In this document: in pieces, positions 1-9,475 of the stretch
How positions within the stretch are numbered: position 1 is the first letter of the stretch
Layout: each line of letters begins with the position of its first letter
Source: Planctomycetota bacterium
Lineage (GTDB): Bacteria > Planctomycetota > Planctomycetia > Pirellulales > Pirellulaceae
Assembly (NCBI GenBank): GCA_963204965.1
Contig: CAUJKA010000286.1
Coordinates: forward strand, 1 to 32,515
Length of the DNA: 32,515 bases
Direction of reading: 5' to 3'
Translations under genes and position numbers: made by a program
Notes under the pieces: generated by a model
Seen by the model: only the letters and a program-made list of their open reading frames with translations
Told to the model about the DNA's origin: nothing
Database searches by the model: none

Positions 1-1
1 C

Positions 2-3000
2 TGGGATCGAATGGAAAATAGGCTCGCTGAAGGAGAAGGAAGTAGTGTTGGAAGTAGCGCAAGCAGTGGAGGTGGAATCATTGGTGGTAGTTCGGGTACT
101 CGACTAACCATCAGTGCAGTGGATTCCGAAGCAGCTGAAAACCACGTCTTTTATTGTCCAGAACCTTCAAACTCAGGTTCCTTCAAAGTCACGCTTACTC
201 AGGGAACGTGGACCGGTGGGAACATCACAGTTAACTTGAGTGGAACTGCGACTCCAGGAGATGATTACGACCTTGCAACGGGACCAACTAGCGGTACAAC
301 AGCTACCTTTTTCCTACCAGCAATTCCCGCTGTCGGCTTATCCTATCTCATCGGCGTTAATGCTATTGACGACAAAGTTGAACCGGGATTTGTTGAAGCT
401 TCAGGTAGCACAGAGCAGGCAACAGAGTCTGCCATCATTACCGGGCCAAGTATCTATGTTTCTGGAACGGCGGCGATTTCGATTCTTGATTTGAAAGAAA
501 AGCCAACCTTAGAGACTCCCTTTGCCACGGCTCGTGAAATGCCCGTTTCGCTTTTACCTCCCAACTTGAGGTCTACACCAGATGGAACGTTCGGCCAATT
601 TGAGCTTGTTCCCGAAAGTGGCATGACTATTTGTAGTTCATTCTACTGGGAGCTTGACGAATCCTCTGCTAAAGCTGCTACTCGCGGTGGCGACTACACC
701 TTATTGGATGATGACCCATCACCACTAACCTTTTCTCAACCCTATCCAGTTACATTTCCATGGCTCTGGCGTTCCAATTCTCGAATTGCCACCGATCCTG
801 AAAAGGCTCGGCTTCGCGTTGTAGCCTATGAAGACGGCGTTCTTGAGGAAACCGAAACCGTTAAGGCAAGGGCTGTCGCCGCCATCAATCCGAATCACGT
901 TAGTGATCCAGTTCCAACCGCACCTTCGGAAGAATTTCAAATCAAGACGGACTGGAAGACCATCAACATTATTAACGACTATCAAGATGGCAGCGTTGAA
1001 TCGGATTCGAAGTCCTCTTGCTCGTGCTCCTGCCCAATATGCGTTGACGGAAACGAGGTTACTCCGGACCTGAACAGCGGTTCGGTGAAAGTTGGCTTAC
1101 TCGGCGGTTTGATCTCAGCAACTTCGTCCAGCCAAGAGGGTCTGTTTCCGGTGATGCAAGTCGGTATGAAATTGCCTGCGGGAAGAGCCGTCCCCAGCAG
1201 CTTGCAAGTCAAACTTAATGTCGTTGAACCAGACATGGACGCCAATAACAGTCCAGTTGGACTCGGACGAAAGACTGTAACTACCAATCCACAAGTAGCC
1301 CCTACCGTCAGTTTCTCCGTGCCAGCGGGTACAGCTCCGGGCTCAACATTGTGGTTTACGATGCAGGCGGACCTTTCGGCACATGCAAGAGCTTGGACGG
1401 GCTCGATTGCACAAGAGCGACTGCTGCCGCTTGAGTTTTTCGTTTCGGCCAGCTTCAACGCCGGAACCAATGCTGCGAGTACATTTAGCGGTTTCATCGC
1501 GAGGACGACACAACTCCTACGCGATGAAAGAGCCAGCAATATTTCACCGACTCTCGGCGGCAATCTGACATTGGGCGGAATGGACCGTTTGATTCGCAAC
1601 ACCATGATCATGGTGCCTGACACCCCAAACGGCGGATCATCCTTGGGCAAAGTCACCTACCAACAAGGTTCCATGCTTGTTCGCGCCGGCGGTGGCTACA
1701 CTTGGTTTGCTAACAGTACAGGTTCTGGCCCCGATTCTCAAGACTCTTTAAGCGGGGATGTCATCACCGACAGTCGAGGCAACAGAAAGCGCTTTAATAC
1801 GCTTGGTCAAATGATTGAAATGGAATTGGCCACAGGGGACAAAACTACTTTCAACTACCTCACCGATGGATCGATTCAGAGAATAACCGACCCCCGCGGG
1901 CAACAAACGAACTTCACATATCTTCCAGGAGCAGACAATACCAAGCGACTGCTCATTAAGACAACGAATTCATTTGGCAATGATACGAACTATGACCTTT
2001 TGTGGACCCCCGTGACAACCGCGGGAGGCAGCCTCACTATCACCTACGATGATCCGGATGGTACAGGTCCAAGATTAGCAAGGCAGGATCTCGTCACTTA
2101 CAACAGGTATGGTCTGATCAATACGCTAAGATCTGGCGATATAAACGGCCTAACTCGAATGACTTCGATTAGCTACGAGATTGTAGCTGACGCCTCGGGC
2201 AATGTTACCCTTGGAACACGCAGAGTCTTGAATATCAACTATCCCGACAATAATCGGCGTGTCTTCATCAAGTCAGCAGCTCGCAATCAAGGTGTCATCA
2301 CTGCGTTGGGCACCAGCACCAATATCTCAAATACTGATCCACGAGCTCTTCGGATCTCGTCAGTTTCATCGAATCCAACAAACAACTACTCTGTGATTCA
2401 GGAATCGAATGGGCCTTTGGGAGTGAATGCACTTGCAACGTCAGTCTACCAATTGGACCAGCGTGGACGCGTCCTGCGCTACTGGGACGCCGAACAGATT
2501 GAAGCTCTTGGAATCGCCAGCACTCTAACGGTCCTCTCGGGGAGTGAGAGTCTAGGGATAAGCGATTCCGCAGCTAACACACTAGTCGCCAATAGGAATC
2601 GTAGCTGGGAATACAATCGACAAGCGACTCAAAGGAACAGCTTCGGTACAGTCATCGGCAACGATTGGGGCGAAGTTCTCTCCACGGTTGCTCCACAAAC
2701 TTCTAGTGGAAGACAGACCGTTACTTGGTCCTACACGAACAATAACCCTACATCTCAGCAAATGCCAGGACAAAACGCTGAGTCGCTGACGTGGAACAAC
2801 ACTTTTGGGGTACTCACTAAGTCAATCGATGAGTACCAGAATATCTTTGATCAAGGCATCGATAGCTTCGGTCGAATCACCAGTCAAACATGGAGCCAAG
2901 GCTCTGCAAAGTGGCAGAATCCAAATTGGAACCTGGACGTCAATAACGATGGAAATCTAACTCCCAGTGATGTGTTGGCAATCATCAATTTGCTCAATGC

Positions 3001-6000
3001 TGGAGGTGGTGGACCCGTTCCGCAAGCCCCTGCTGCTCCGCCGCCATTCTACGATGTCAACGGGGACGACTCGATCACACCAATAGACTCGCTGCTCATC
3101 ATCAATGCACTCAATGCGGGTGGAGCCACTCCGCCTGGGAAGCAGAGCATAGGGTACATTTACAATGCTCCAGTTGGACTTCCGAAGTACTTAGTCACAC
3201 AGTCCACAGTGAAGACCGGACGATCGGAAGGAGATCTTGTAACCAACTACTCCTACATCAACTTTCCAACCAATCAAGCGATTCACGGTCGCCTAAATCA
3301 AGTCACGCAAGTGACCGCCAGTGGCGATGCGACAACGACCTACCTGTACGATGGTCGCGGCAACGTCAATCAGATCACGGATCCTGTAGGTCGCATTACT
3401 CGGATGTGGTACGACAATCTTGATCGATTAGTTGCTCGAATGAGCCCTGATCCTGATGGTACAGGCCAACTACTACCGGTTCTGGAACGCTGGGACTACG
3501 ATATCTTTAACAATGTTATCGCTACTGAAGTGATCAACTCGACGATTCAAAACAACCTGCTTGTGGTAACTGCCCTCAAGACTGGTTATCGATACGATTC
3601 GTTGAATCGTCGTACCGAAATCAACACGCAAAATCCCAACATCAAGTGGTACCTCTCGCAGGGTCCTAGCGGTATAGTCGAAAGTACAACTGCACCAACG
3701 ACTACTTCGTCAATCACTTCGACAGCTTTGGAAGCATATGCCTTCGGTAATTCGCGAATCCTGAATGCGCCCAGCATTTCAGTTCCGACTCAACTTGGAT
3801 GGAGGCAAGTAACGACTTACTTTGCTAACGCGGGTGAGATAAAGGTCACTGAATCCAACTCGAATGCCGCAGGAAGAACGACAACATATCTGCTAGATCG
3901 ACTCAATCGACTCAAACAAGAGATCACGCCACCTACAGGCGGAGGCGTAATCAACGCAACCGGTGTTGCGATAACGACTGGATTGACTACTTCGTACGCG
4001 TACGATGCGCTGGGTAACGTATCCAGCGTTACTGACCCTCTCGGCAATGTGACAAGCTTTACCTACGACCTTCTCAATCGACCTTTGACGGTGACCCAAC
4101 CCGCTCCGACCACTACGCCTCCTTCCTCTCCGATCGTAAGCCAATTCAGCTACGAATCTATCGCAAGGAAGGGTCTTAAGATCAATGCGATCGATCCAAT
4201 GGGAAATACCGTTAGTACCCAGCAAGATATGCTTGGACGGACAATCGCTGTCACAGGCAACACGCCTAACTATACGATGGAGTATTGGCTAGATGGAGCT
4301 GTCAAACGCGTGACAGATGCGGCGTCACAATCTACGCTCTACGACTATGATCGCCGCGGACTGCTGAAGTCCATTACGGCACCTTCGCCCGGAAATGGCG
4401 ACGCTAGTTCTGTGAGCAATTTTGTTTACGCACTAGACGGACAACTGCTGAAGTCCATCGATCCGCTACTTCGGGAAACAAGCTACTCTGTCGATGCAGG
4501 CGGCCGAGTGACTCGAGTAACACAGCCTGATCCAGATGGAACGGGCCCGCAAGTCGCGCCCTTCCAACAACTGACGCTCGATAGCTTGGGAAATGTGATG
4601 GCCAGCAGCGATGCGTTGGGCCAAACCACTCGTGTCACCCGCGACGCTTGGTTCCGCACACTGACCAGTACGGATCCTGCCTTAGCGGTTACTTCAACTG
4701 TCTATGATGTCTTCGGTAACGTTTCCAGCGTCACAGATCCCCTGAACAACCAAACACTGTACACCTACAACAACTTGAATTGGCTGTTGACCGAAAACAA
4801 GGCAGTCACAGGAGGTGCCAGAAACTACTCCTACGATTCGCTAGGAAATGTTCGCAGGCTGATCGATCGCAACGCTCGAACCACAACTTGGACTTATGAC
4901 AAGCTCAGCAGGCCGGTTTCGGAGGTTTGGACCACTGGCACAACGACCAATCGGACGCTGAGCTATACCTATGACGCGGCCAGCCGCATGACTGCCGCTA
5001 CGGACAGTGATTCACTGGCTCCTAATTTTGCCTTTGCTTACAACACGCGGGGCGAGATGATTGGCGAGCAGCAAACGCACAAGATGATGGCTGGAAGCAA
5101 TGTCCTGTTCGGTCGCGGCTATGACTCCTTAGGAAATCAAACAACTTTGTCAGCCAATCTCGGTGGCAGCATGTCTGCCCTCGGAATAATTAGTGGAGGA
5201 GTCTGGGATTTTCTGAATTCGATGAGCTATGATGGAATGGGCCGCCAGAAATCGGTGACACAGTCCAGTTCCACGGGATCCAATGCCGTGTCCGCTAAGA
5301 CCGCAACTTTTCAATACGACGCTGCTTCCCAGCTCACTGACGTGCGGCGCTATGCAGCCACGACGGCAGACCCGGCTAGTTTGAAGATCCATTCGCGACA
5401 TGCCTTCGACGGTTTAGGTCGCTTAACCAGCATTACTCATGGCAAGACGGAGATTGCGGCTGGGCAGAACTGGAGCGGAACTAGCGCCGTGCCAGCCTCG
5501 TTAGGCACCACGAATATGTTGGCGGCCTATTCTCTAACCTACGATGCAGACAACCGGATCACTGCCTTAGCTTCGTGGCGCGATGCGTATAGCACGGCTT
5601 ATACCTACAACACGACCGATCAGTTGACAGCCGCAACATCGACTGTGATCGCTGGAATGACCTTGCCCAATCCACTGCCGGCTGCCGAGTCCTACAATTT
5701 GGACGCCAATGGCAATCGAAGAACCGCAACGGGCGTCAGTCAATCCGCTGCGGGCACTCATAATCGACTTCAGACAGATGGTACTTTCAACTACATCTAC
5801 GACAACGAAGGCAATACTACTCGACGGACCCGTATCGTCGGTGGTCAAGTCACGGATTACACCTGGGATCATCGTAACCGGCTAACCAGTGTTACTGAGC
5901 GCGTTTCAGCGACAGGTGCGATCACCAAGCGAACCGAGTTTGTCTACGATCTATTTAACCAACGCGTTGGAAAGCGATTGGATATCGGAACCATCGGAAC

Positions 6001-7324
6001 ATGGGATCGTTATGAAGAGTACATTTGGGCCGATGGACAAGAGGTCCTGCGAATGGTTGATAGCGATGGGCAGGGAGCGGCTCAACCGTTCCGACTTACC
6101 AATCGTTATCTTTGGGGACCAGCCGTTGATCAACTGCTGGCCGACGAACAGTACGCTGCGGGATCCGGACCGGCAGTCGGCGCAACCACTGCTAGTGCTG
6201 CAGTTGGAGCCAACTATTGGGCGCTCACCGATCACCTGGGAAGCGTCCGTGACTTGGTAAACAACAATGGAGTTATCCGCGAGCACAACGTCTACGACAG
6301 CTTTGGACGGCTAGTCCGGGAGGTCGACTACAACGCCGCCGGTACAGTTATCGCCAGTACTGATCCAGCCGCCGTCGACACGCTCTTCGGCTACACCGCT
6401 CGCGACTTCGACGCCGACGTCGGCTTGCAGTACAACCGTGCTCGCTGGTACGACGCCACCAACGGTCGTTGGCTATCCCAAGACCCCATCGGCTTCGCCG
6501 CCGGCGACGCCAATCTCTATCGCTATGTTCGGAACGGAGTGACCGGGGCGACTGATCCAAGTGGACTTTTCAAATTCTGGGTACATGAAGACATAACAAA
6601 AAAGGCGTTTATGGAACTTGGCTATAGTCCGCTAGATCGGTTCGTCTCCGAAATAATCAAAGAAAACTTAAATACTGATCGACACGTAATTAGTTTTATG
6701 TTTTACGCAAAAGACACCTCGTATTCTGAAAGGGGATATGATAGACCTGATACACTCAACAGACCTGACTACCACGCGCAGAAAAAGGGATTTTCAACTA
6801 CTTTGAAAATGAATGTTAGTGATATTGAGGCGCTACTCTGTACGGGCGAATTTGATTTGAATGCTGCTACAATTTTAACATGGAAGATCGGGCAATCACT
6901 ACACTTAATACAAGATTTTTTCACACACACCGATTGGATTAACGGAAAAGACTTGAAGCCTTACTACGAAGCACATTGGCTAGCAGATACCGAAAACCAA
7001 GCTTTGCTCAAGCTAAAACAAGCTGCATCCAAACGTGAGAACACCCCGCATAATGAGGCCCCATCGATTACCGATCTCATCGAAGGCACGGGCGACGTGG
7101 AACATGTATTGTTTTTTGAGGGTGGGACCGGTTTTGAAAACGATCCACATAATCTATTTGCGGCAGACGACAAACTAACTAATTTTGGAAGAAGTAGGAT
7201 TGAGAAGTTTGAAAACGCTTTTGAAGACGCTAAAAGCCAAGCTCTTGCCGCAACAAAAGCATTTATTAAGCACCTGGAAGGACTCGACTGTCATGGCCGT
7301 CTGCACAAATTACTGACATATTAG
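2..7324 (+). CDS. Giant YD/RHS-repeat surface protein with variable C-terminal toxin-like domain (5' end outside window)
   Basis: The frame is open to the left edge with no stop, so the first visible Met (base 11) need not be the true start and the gene is probably 5'-truncated. From that Met, 2437 residues are visible. Residues about 40-330 hold two Calx-beta-like beta-sandwich stretches (GTATPGDDY and EDGVLEETE). A Cys-rich CSCSCPIC segment follows near residue 336. Dozens of YD/RHS repeats with YD, G-N-V and DPLG signatures run from about 570 to 2130, interrupted by a dockerin-like pair of Ca-binding loops at 976-1038. The RHS-associated core (about 2138-2176, with GLQYNRARWYD and QDPIGF) ends in the DPSGL hinge at 2182-2186, followed by about 250 unrelated residues. 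In this family the repeats form a shell enclosing a C-terminal effector. The role is inferred as a secreted or surface polymorphic toxin. Secretion route unknown because the N-terminus is missing. Confidence 0.93.
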   Translation, partial: WDRMENRLAEGEGSSVGSSASSGGGIIGGSSGTRLTISAVDSEAAENHVFYCPEPSNSGSFKVTLTQGTWTGGNITVNLSGTATPGDDYDLATGPTSGTTATFFLPAIPAVGLSYLIGVNAIDDKVEPGFVEASGSTEQATESAIITGPSIYVSGTAAISILDLKEKPTLETPFATAREMPVSLLPPNLRSTPDGTFGQFELVPESGMTICSSFYWELDESSAKAATRGGDYTLLDDDPSPLTFSQPYPVTFPWLWRSNSRIATDPEKARLRVVAYEDGVLEETETVKARAVAAINPNHVSDPVPTAPSEEFQIKTDWKTINIINDYQDGSVESDSKSSCSCSCPICVDGNEVTPDLNSGSVKVGLLGGLISATSSSQEGLFPVMQVGMKLPAGRAVPSSLQVKLNVVEPDMDANNSPVGLGRKTVTTNPQVAPTVSFSVPAGTAPGSTLWFTMQADLSAHARAWTGSIAQERLLPLEFFVSASFNAGTNAASTFSGFIARTTQLLRDERASNISPTLGGNLTLGGMDRLIRNTMIMVPDTPNGGSSLGKVTYQQGSMLVRAGGGYTWFANSTGSGPDSQDSLSGDVITDSRGNRKRFNTLGQMIEMELATGDKTTFNYLTDGSIQRITDPRGQQTNFTYLPGADNTKRLLIKTTNSFGNDTNYDLLWTPVTTAGGSLTITYDDPDGTGPRLARQDLVTYNRYGLINTLRSGDINGLTRMTSISYEIVADASGNVTLGTRRVLNINYPDNNRRVFIKSAARNQGVITALGTSTNISNTDPRALRISSVSSNPTNNYSVIQESNGPLGVNALATSVYQLDQRGRVLRYWDAEQIEALGIASTLTVLSGSESLGISDSAANTLVANRNRSWEYNRQATQRNSFGTVIGNDWGEVLSTVAPQTSSGRQTVTWSYTNNNPTSQQMPGQNAESLTWNNTFGVLTKSIDEYQNIFDQGIDSFGRITSQTWSQGSAKWQNPNWNLDVNNDGNLTPSDVLAIINLLNAGGGGPVPQAPAAPPPFYDVNGDDSITPIDSLLIINALNAGGATPPGKQSIGYIYNAPVGLPKYLVTQSTVKTGRSEGDLVTNYSYINFPTNQAIHGRLNQVTQVTASGDATTTYLYDGRGNVNQITDPVGRITRMWYDNLDRLVARMSPDPDGTGQLLPVLERWDYDIFNNVIATEVINSTIQNNLLVVTALKTGYRYDSLNRRTEINTQNPNIKWYLSQGPSGIVESTTAPTTTSSITSTALEAYAFGNSRILNAPSISVPTQLGWRQVTTYFANAGEIKVTESNSNAAGRTTTYLLDRLNRLKQEITPPTGGGVINATGVAITTGLTTSYAYDALGNVSSVTDPLGNVTSFTYDLLNRPLTVTQPAPTTTPPSSPIVSQFSYESIARKGLKINAIDPMGNTVSTQQDMLGRTIAVTGNTPNYTMEYWLDGAVKRVTDAASQSTLYDYDRRGLLKSITAPSPGNGDASSVSNFVYALDGQLLKSIDPLLRETSYSVDAGGRVTRVTQPDPDGTGPQVAPFQQLTLDSLGNVMASSDALGQTTRVTRDAWFRTLTSTDPALAVTSTVYDVFGNVSSVTDPLNNQTLYTYNNLNWLLTENKAVTGGARNYSYDSLGNVRRLIDRNARTTTWTYDKLSRPVSEVWTTGTTTNRTLSYTYDAASRMTAATDSDSLAPNFAFAYNTRGEMIGEQQTHKMMAGSNVLFGRGYDSLGNQTTLSANLGGSMSALGIISGGVWDFLNSMSYDGMGRQKSVTQSSSTGSNAVSAKTATFQYDAASQLTDVRRYAATTADPASLKIHSRHAFDGLGRLTSITHGKTEIAAGQNWSGTSAVPASLGTTNMLAAYSLTYDADNRITALASWRDAYSTAYTYNTTDQLTAATSTVIAGMTLPNPLPAAESYNLDANGNRRTATGVSQSAAGTHNRLQTDGTFNYIYDNEGNTTRRTRIVGGQVTDYTWDHRNRLTSVTERVSATGAITKRTEFVYDLFNQRVGKRLDIGTIGTWDRYEEYIWADGQEVLRMVDSDGQGAAQPFRLTNRYLWGPAVDQLLADEQYAAGSGPAVGATTASAAVGANYWALTDHLGSVRDLVNNNGVIREHNVYDSFGRLVREVDYNAAGTVIASTDPAAVDTLFGYTARDFDADVGLQYNRARWYDATNGRWLSQDPIGFAAGDANLYRYVRNGVTGATDPSGLFKFWVHEDITKKAFMELGYSPLDRFVSEIIKENLNTDRHVISFMFYAKDTSYSERGYDRPDTLNRPDYHAQKKGFSTTLKMNVSDIEALLCTGEFDLNAATILTWKIGQSLHLIQDFFTHTDWINGKDLKPYYEAHWLADTENQALLKLKQAASKRENTPHNEAPSITDLIEGTGDVEHVLFFEGGTGFENDPHNLFAADDKLTNFGRSRIEKFENAFEDAKSQALAATKAFIKHLEGLDCHGRLHKLLTY
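2936..3123 (+). other. Dockerin-like domain inside the RHS protein
   Basis: Two EF-hand-type calcium loops are seen at residues 976-987 (D-x-N-x-D-G, ending in SD) and 1015-1026 (D-x-N-x-D, ending in ID). Each is followed by a helix with the pattern LxIINxLNAGG, and a proline-rich linker joins them. This is the duplicated loop-helix arrangement of type I dockerins, which bind cohesins in cellulosomes and occur in many planctomycete surface proteins. Its position inside the YD repeats, not at the C-terminus, is unusual. A Ca-stabilised spacer or a protein-docking site are both possible. Confidence 0.8.
6569..7324 (+). other. Putative effector domain: zinc-dependent phospholipase C / P1-nuclease / HET-C-like
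   Basis: This is the segment after the DPSGL hinge, residues 2187-2437. Visible candidate metal ligands are H2192 (HEDIT, close to the domain's first residue), D2247 or D2253 with H2255 (RPDYH), H2298-x3-D2302-x3-H2306 (SLHLIQDFFTH followed by TDW), and H2322-x3-D2326. Order and spacing follow the trinuclear zinc site of the phospholipase C/P1 nuclease fold, where an N-terminal His is followed by D...H, HxxxD...H and HxxxE. HET-C-like proteins share the H-x3-D-x3-H pattern. G+C falls to 19/60 at 6661-6720. Assignment rests on motif spacing only; a lipase or nuclease activity is inferred. Confidence 0.55.
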
Positions 7325-7337
7325 AAGGTCAATAATA

Positions 7338-8351
7338 ATGATACGGGTATTCACACCAATTGGCTTACTGCTCACCTTTCTGGGATTCTCGTTTGCTTGT
7401 GCTCAAGAAACGTCGCCTAGCAACTGGCCCACTCCAATTGAGTTCATTTGGGGTTTCCACGATTCATTCATTGTTGCCCACGAGAATCAGTTCTCAATTG
7501 TAAAAGCGACTAGGAAATCCCAGAAGGACGCCGAGTTTAAAGTCAATCGAATCAATGATGTTCAACGAGTTGCAGTTGCCCTAAATGGCCGGACATTTGT
7601 TACGCAAGAAACTGAGCCGAACATCTGCATTTCTGAGTTTTTTCAAGATCTGGAGAAGAAAACTGTCGGGCACATTGATCGAGAAAAAAAGCAGCGATAC
7701 GGTCTAATAAGTAATGAATCAGGAACCATCGTCTGGTTGGTCTTTGAGGGAAGAGCGGTCGCGTTTGACGTTGCTCGCGGTCTGCCAATTGTAGACTTCC
7801 ATTCGGACACTCTGAATTTGGAAAGCTGTGTATTCTGTGCAACTAAGAAGGATCTCATCGTTGCTAGAATAGATCATGACCTATCAAAAACAGGTCCAGG
7901 AATCATAAGGTGGAATGGCAGAGTACTGCGTAGCACAGAAGCTGCACTCACCCCGCTGTTTAGCGTGGATGGGATGCTGTTTCTTTGCATGGTCGTCGGA
8001 CCCTCGGGTGAGTTGATAATATGCGCACGTGAAGATCTTCACGCTCCGACTTCCGGACTTGTGCGTTGCCTGGAGGCGGGCACGTACCAAATGAAGTGGG
8101 AGACGACTTCTGAGTATCCGCTCAGTGCATGTGTTTGTCGTGATTTACTTCTTCTGACAAGTGGAGGGAAAACTATTTGCGCTTACGATGTTAGGGACGG
8201 TACTCTGCTTTCACGAGTCAAAGTAGGAGCATCCGATTGGGGATTGGTTGCCTGTACTAACGATGCAACTAGTATGGTGACGACATCTATCGACGGAACA
8301 CAAGTTTCCGATCTGCTAGACGTTTCTACATTTATCAAAGAAAAAAAGTGA
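7338..8351 (+). CDS. Exported beta-propeller-like protein A, paralogue of the next gene; candidate immunity/accessory protein
   Basis: The product has 337 residues. An N-terminal signal peptide (IGLLLTFLGFSFACAQ) predicts export; a Cys near the cleavage region leaves a lipoprotein possible. The remainder is short beta-strand repeats such as FEGRAVAFDVARGLPIV and GGKTICAYDVRDGTLLSRV, typical of PQQ/WD-type propellers. It is clearly related to the downstream gene: ISNESGTIVWLV matches RSNEDGSILWLV, and SGLVRCLEAGTYQMKW matches SGFLRCLDAKTLTSRW. The start is 13 nt after the RHS stop, with GAAGG nine bases upstream of the ATG, so cotranscription with the RHS gene is likely. Position directly after a toxin-like C-terminus is where immunity genes usually sit. 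That role is inference; no known immunity family was recognised. Confidence 0.8.
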   Translation: MIRVFTPIGLLLTFLGFSFACAQETSPSNWPTPIEFIWGFHDSFIVAHENQFSIVKATRKSQKDAEFKVNRINDVQRVAVALNGRTFVTQETEPNICISEFFQDLEKKTVGHIDREKKQRYGLISNESGTIVWLVFEGRAVAFDVARGLPIVDFHSDTLNLESCVFCATKKDLIVARIDHDLSKTGPGIIRWNGRVLRSTEAALTPLFSVDGMLFLCMVVGPSGELIICAREDLHAPTSGLVRCLEAGTYQMKWETTSEYPLSACVCRDLLLLTSGGKTICAYDVRDGTLLSRVKVGASDWGLVACTNDATSMVTTSIDGTQVSDLLDVSTFIKEKK

Positions 8352-8422
8352 GTCACTGTCTTCTGAATTTGACGACATTCAGTGTCCAAGGTCACTTAGG
8401 ATACCAGCTTCTGAGTTGCAAA

Positions 8423-9403
8423 ATGAAACCCTTTCACGGTGTGCTCGCTCCGATAGTCTGTCTTGCAGCCCCTCTCGCCAATTCATCCATTGCGCAGGAT
8501 TCTGTCATTAGGATCGAATACTCCAAACCAATCGTTGGAATTCAAGCGACGCCAAACGAGCTGATCATTAGTAGTCAGTTTGGGATAGAGTTTATTCCAA
8601 AAGAACAGTCGAAGAAATGGACATCTGCTCAGGCGTTGGTGGGCTTTGCAACGTCATCACGCGGAAGAGTTTTTGCGACAGCGAAGTCGGATTCCAATTT
8701 GAGCATAGTCGAGCTTAGCCAAGATGCTGAACCAACTCGCATCGTCGAGTTCCCAATCCAAGATTGGATAAGACATGACCTGCGGTCCAACGAGGATGGA
8801 TCGATCCTGTGGTTGGTTAGGAAAGAAGAGGTTGTAGCTATCGACACACGCCAGCGCGAAGTCATGAAAACAATCAAGATACCGGGACTCAATTTTGATT
8901 TTTCGGTTCAAATGGCAGCGGTGGGCAAACGGCTAATTTTCGCACAGACTGACGTAACCAAAATTGCTGCTTGGAATCTCTATTCGGTTTCCGTTGATGA
9001 GCCAGAGAAGAAGCGTCTTTTTGACGTAGAGATGCTGATTGTCCATATCTGCGTCGCCGACTCGGGACATGTTATCGTCAGCGGTCGCGACGAATTGCAT
9101 GCCGCCGAATCTGGGTTTCTTCGGTGTCTGGATGCAAAGACACTAACCTCTCGGTGGAATAACGAACAAATCCTTCCGCTTGGAATTGCCGCTCACGACC
9201 ATCGAGTCGTAGTGACGGAGGGCGGAAACTGGATATCTTCGTTTAACGTTGAGGACGGTAAGCCAACAGGAAGGCTGACGGTAGGTAACGATAAATTAGC
9301 ACTGCTAAAAGTAGCTGCTAACGCAACCACGATCTGGGCTCTTGGCTCTGACCGAAAGACGCTCTTCGAATTCAAGTCGCCGCAGTGGGATGTGAAGGAA
9401 TGA
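8423..9403 (+). CDS. Exported beta-propeller-like protein B, tandem paralogue of the preceding gene
   Basis: The frame is open from a GTG at 8348 that overlaps the preceding stop. The ATG at 8423 is preferred because it gives a clean signal peptide (PFHGVLAPIVCLAAPLANSS, then IAQD) and a size matching the paralogue: 326 residues here against 337. The SD is weak, so translation may be coupled to the gene upstream. The body has propeller-like strands (EGGNWISSFNVEDGKPTGRLTVG, in part) and aligns along most of its length with the preceding protein. Duplication with divergence is common among immunity genes and surface-protein partners alike. Function is otherwise unknown. Confidence 0.78.
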   Translation: MKPFHGVLAPIVCLAAPLANSSIAQDSVIRIEYSKPIVGIQATPNELIISSQFGIEFIPKEQSKKWTSAQALVGFATSSRGRVFATAKSDSNLSIVELSQDAEPTRIVEFPIQDWIRHDLRSNEDGSILWLVRKEEVVAIDTRQREVMKTIKIPGLNFDFSVQMAAVGKRLIFAQTDVTKIAAWNLYSVSVDEPEKKRLFDVEMLIVHICVADSGHVIVSGRDELHAAESGFLRCLDAKTLTSRWNNEQILPLGIAAHDHRVVVTEGGNWISSFNVEDGKPTGRLTVGNDKLALLKVAANATTIWALGSDRKTLFEFKSPQWDVKE

Positions 9404-9475
9404 TTACGAAGTCATCCGATTGCTCTACTCTGGGCCAGTGAACAAGTCGAAGGATGTTAGGATTCCTTAGTTGTA

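Noticed and set aside
982..1656. 224-residue minus-strand frame inside the RHS gene
   Set aside because: It lies antisense to the continuous RHS frame and has a Ser/Pro-rich shadow composition without domains.
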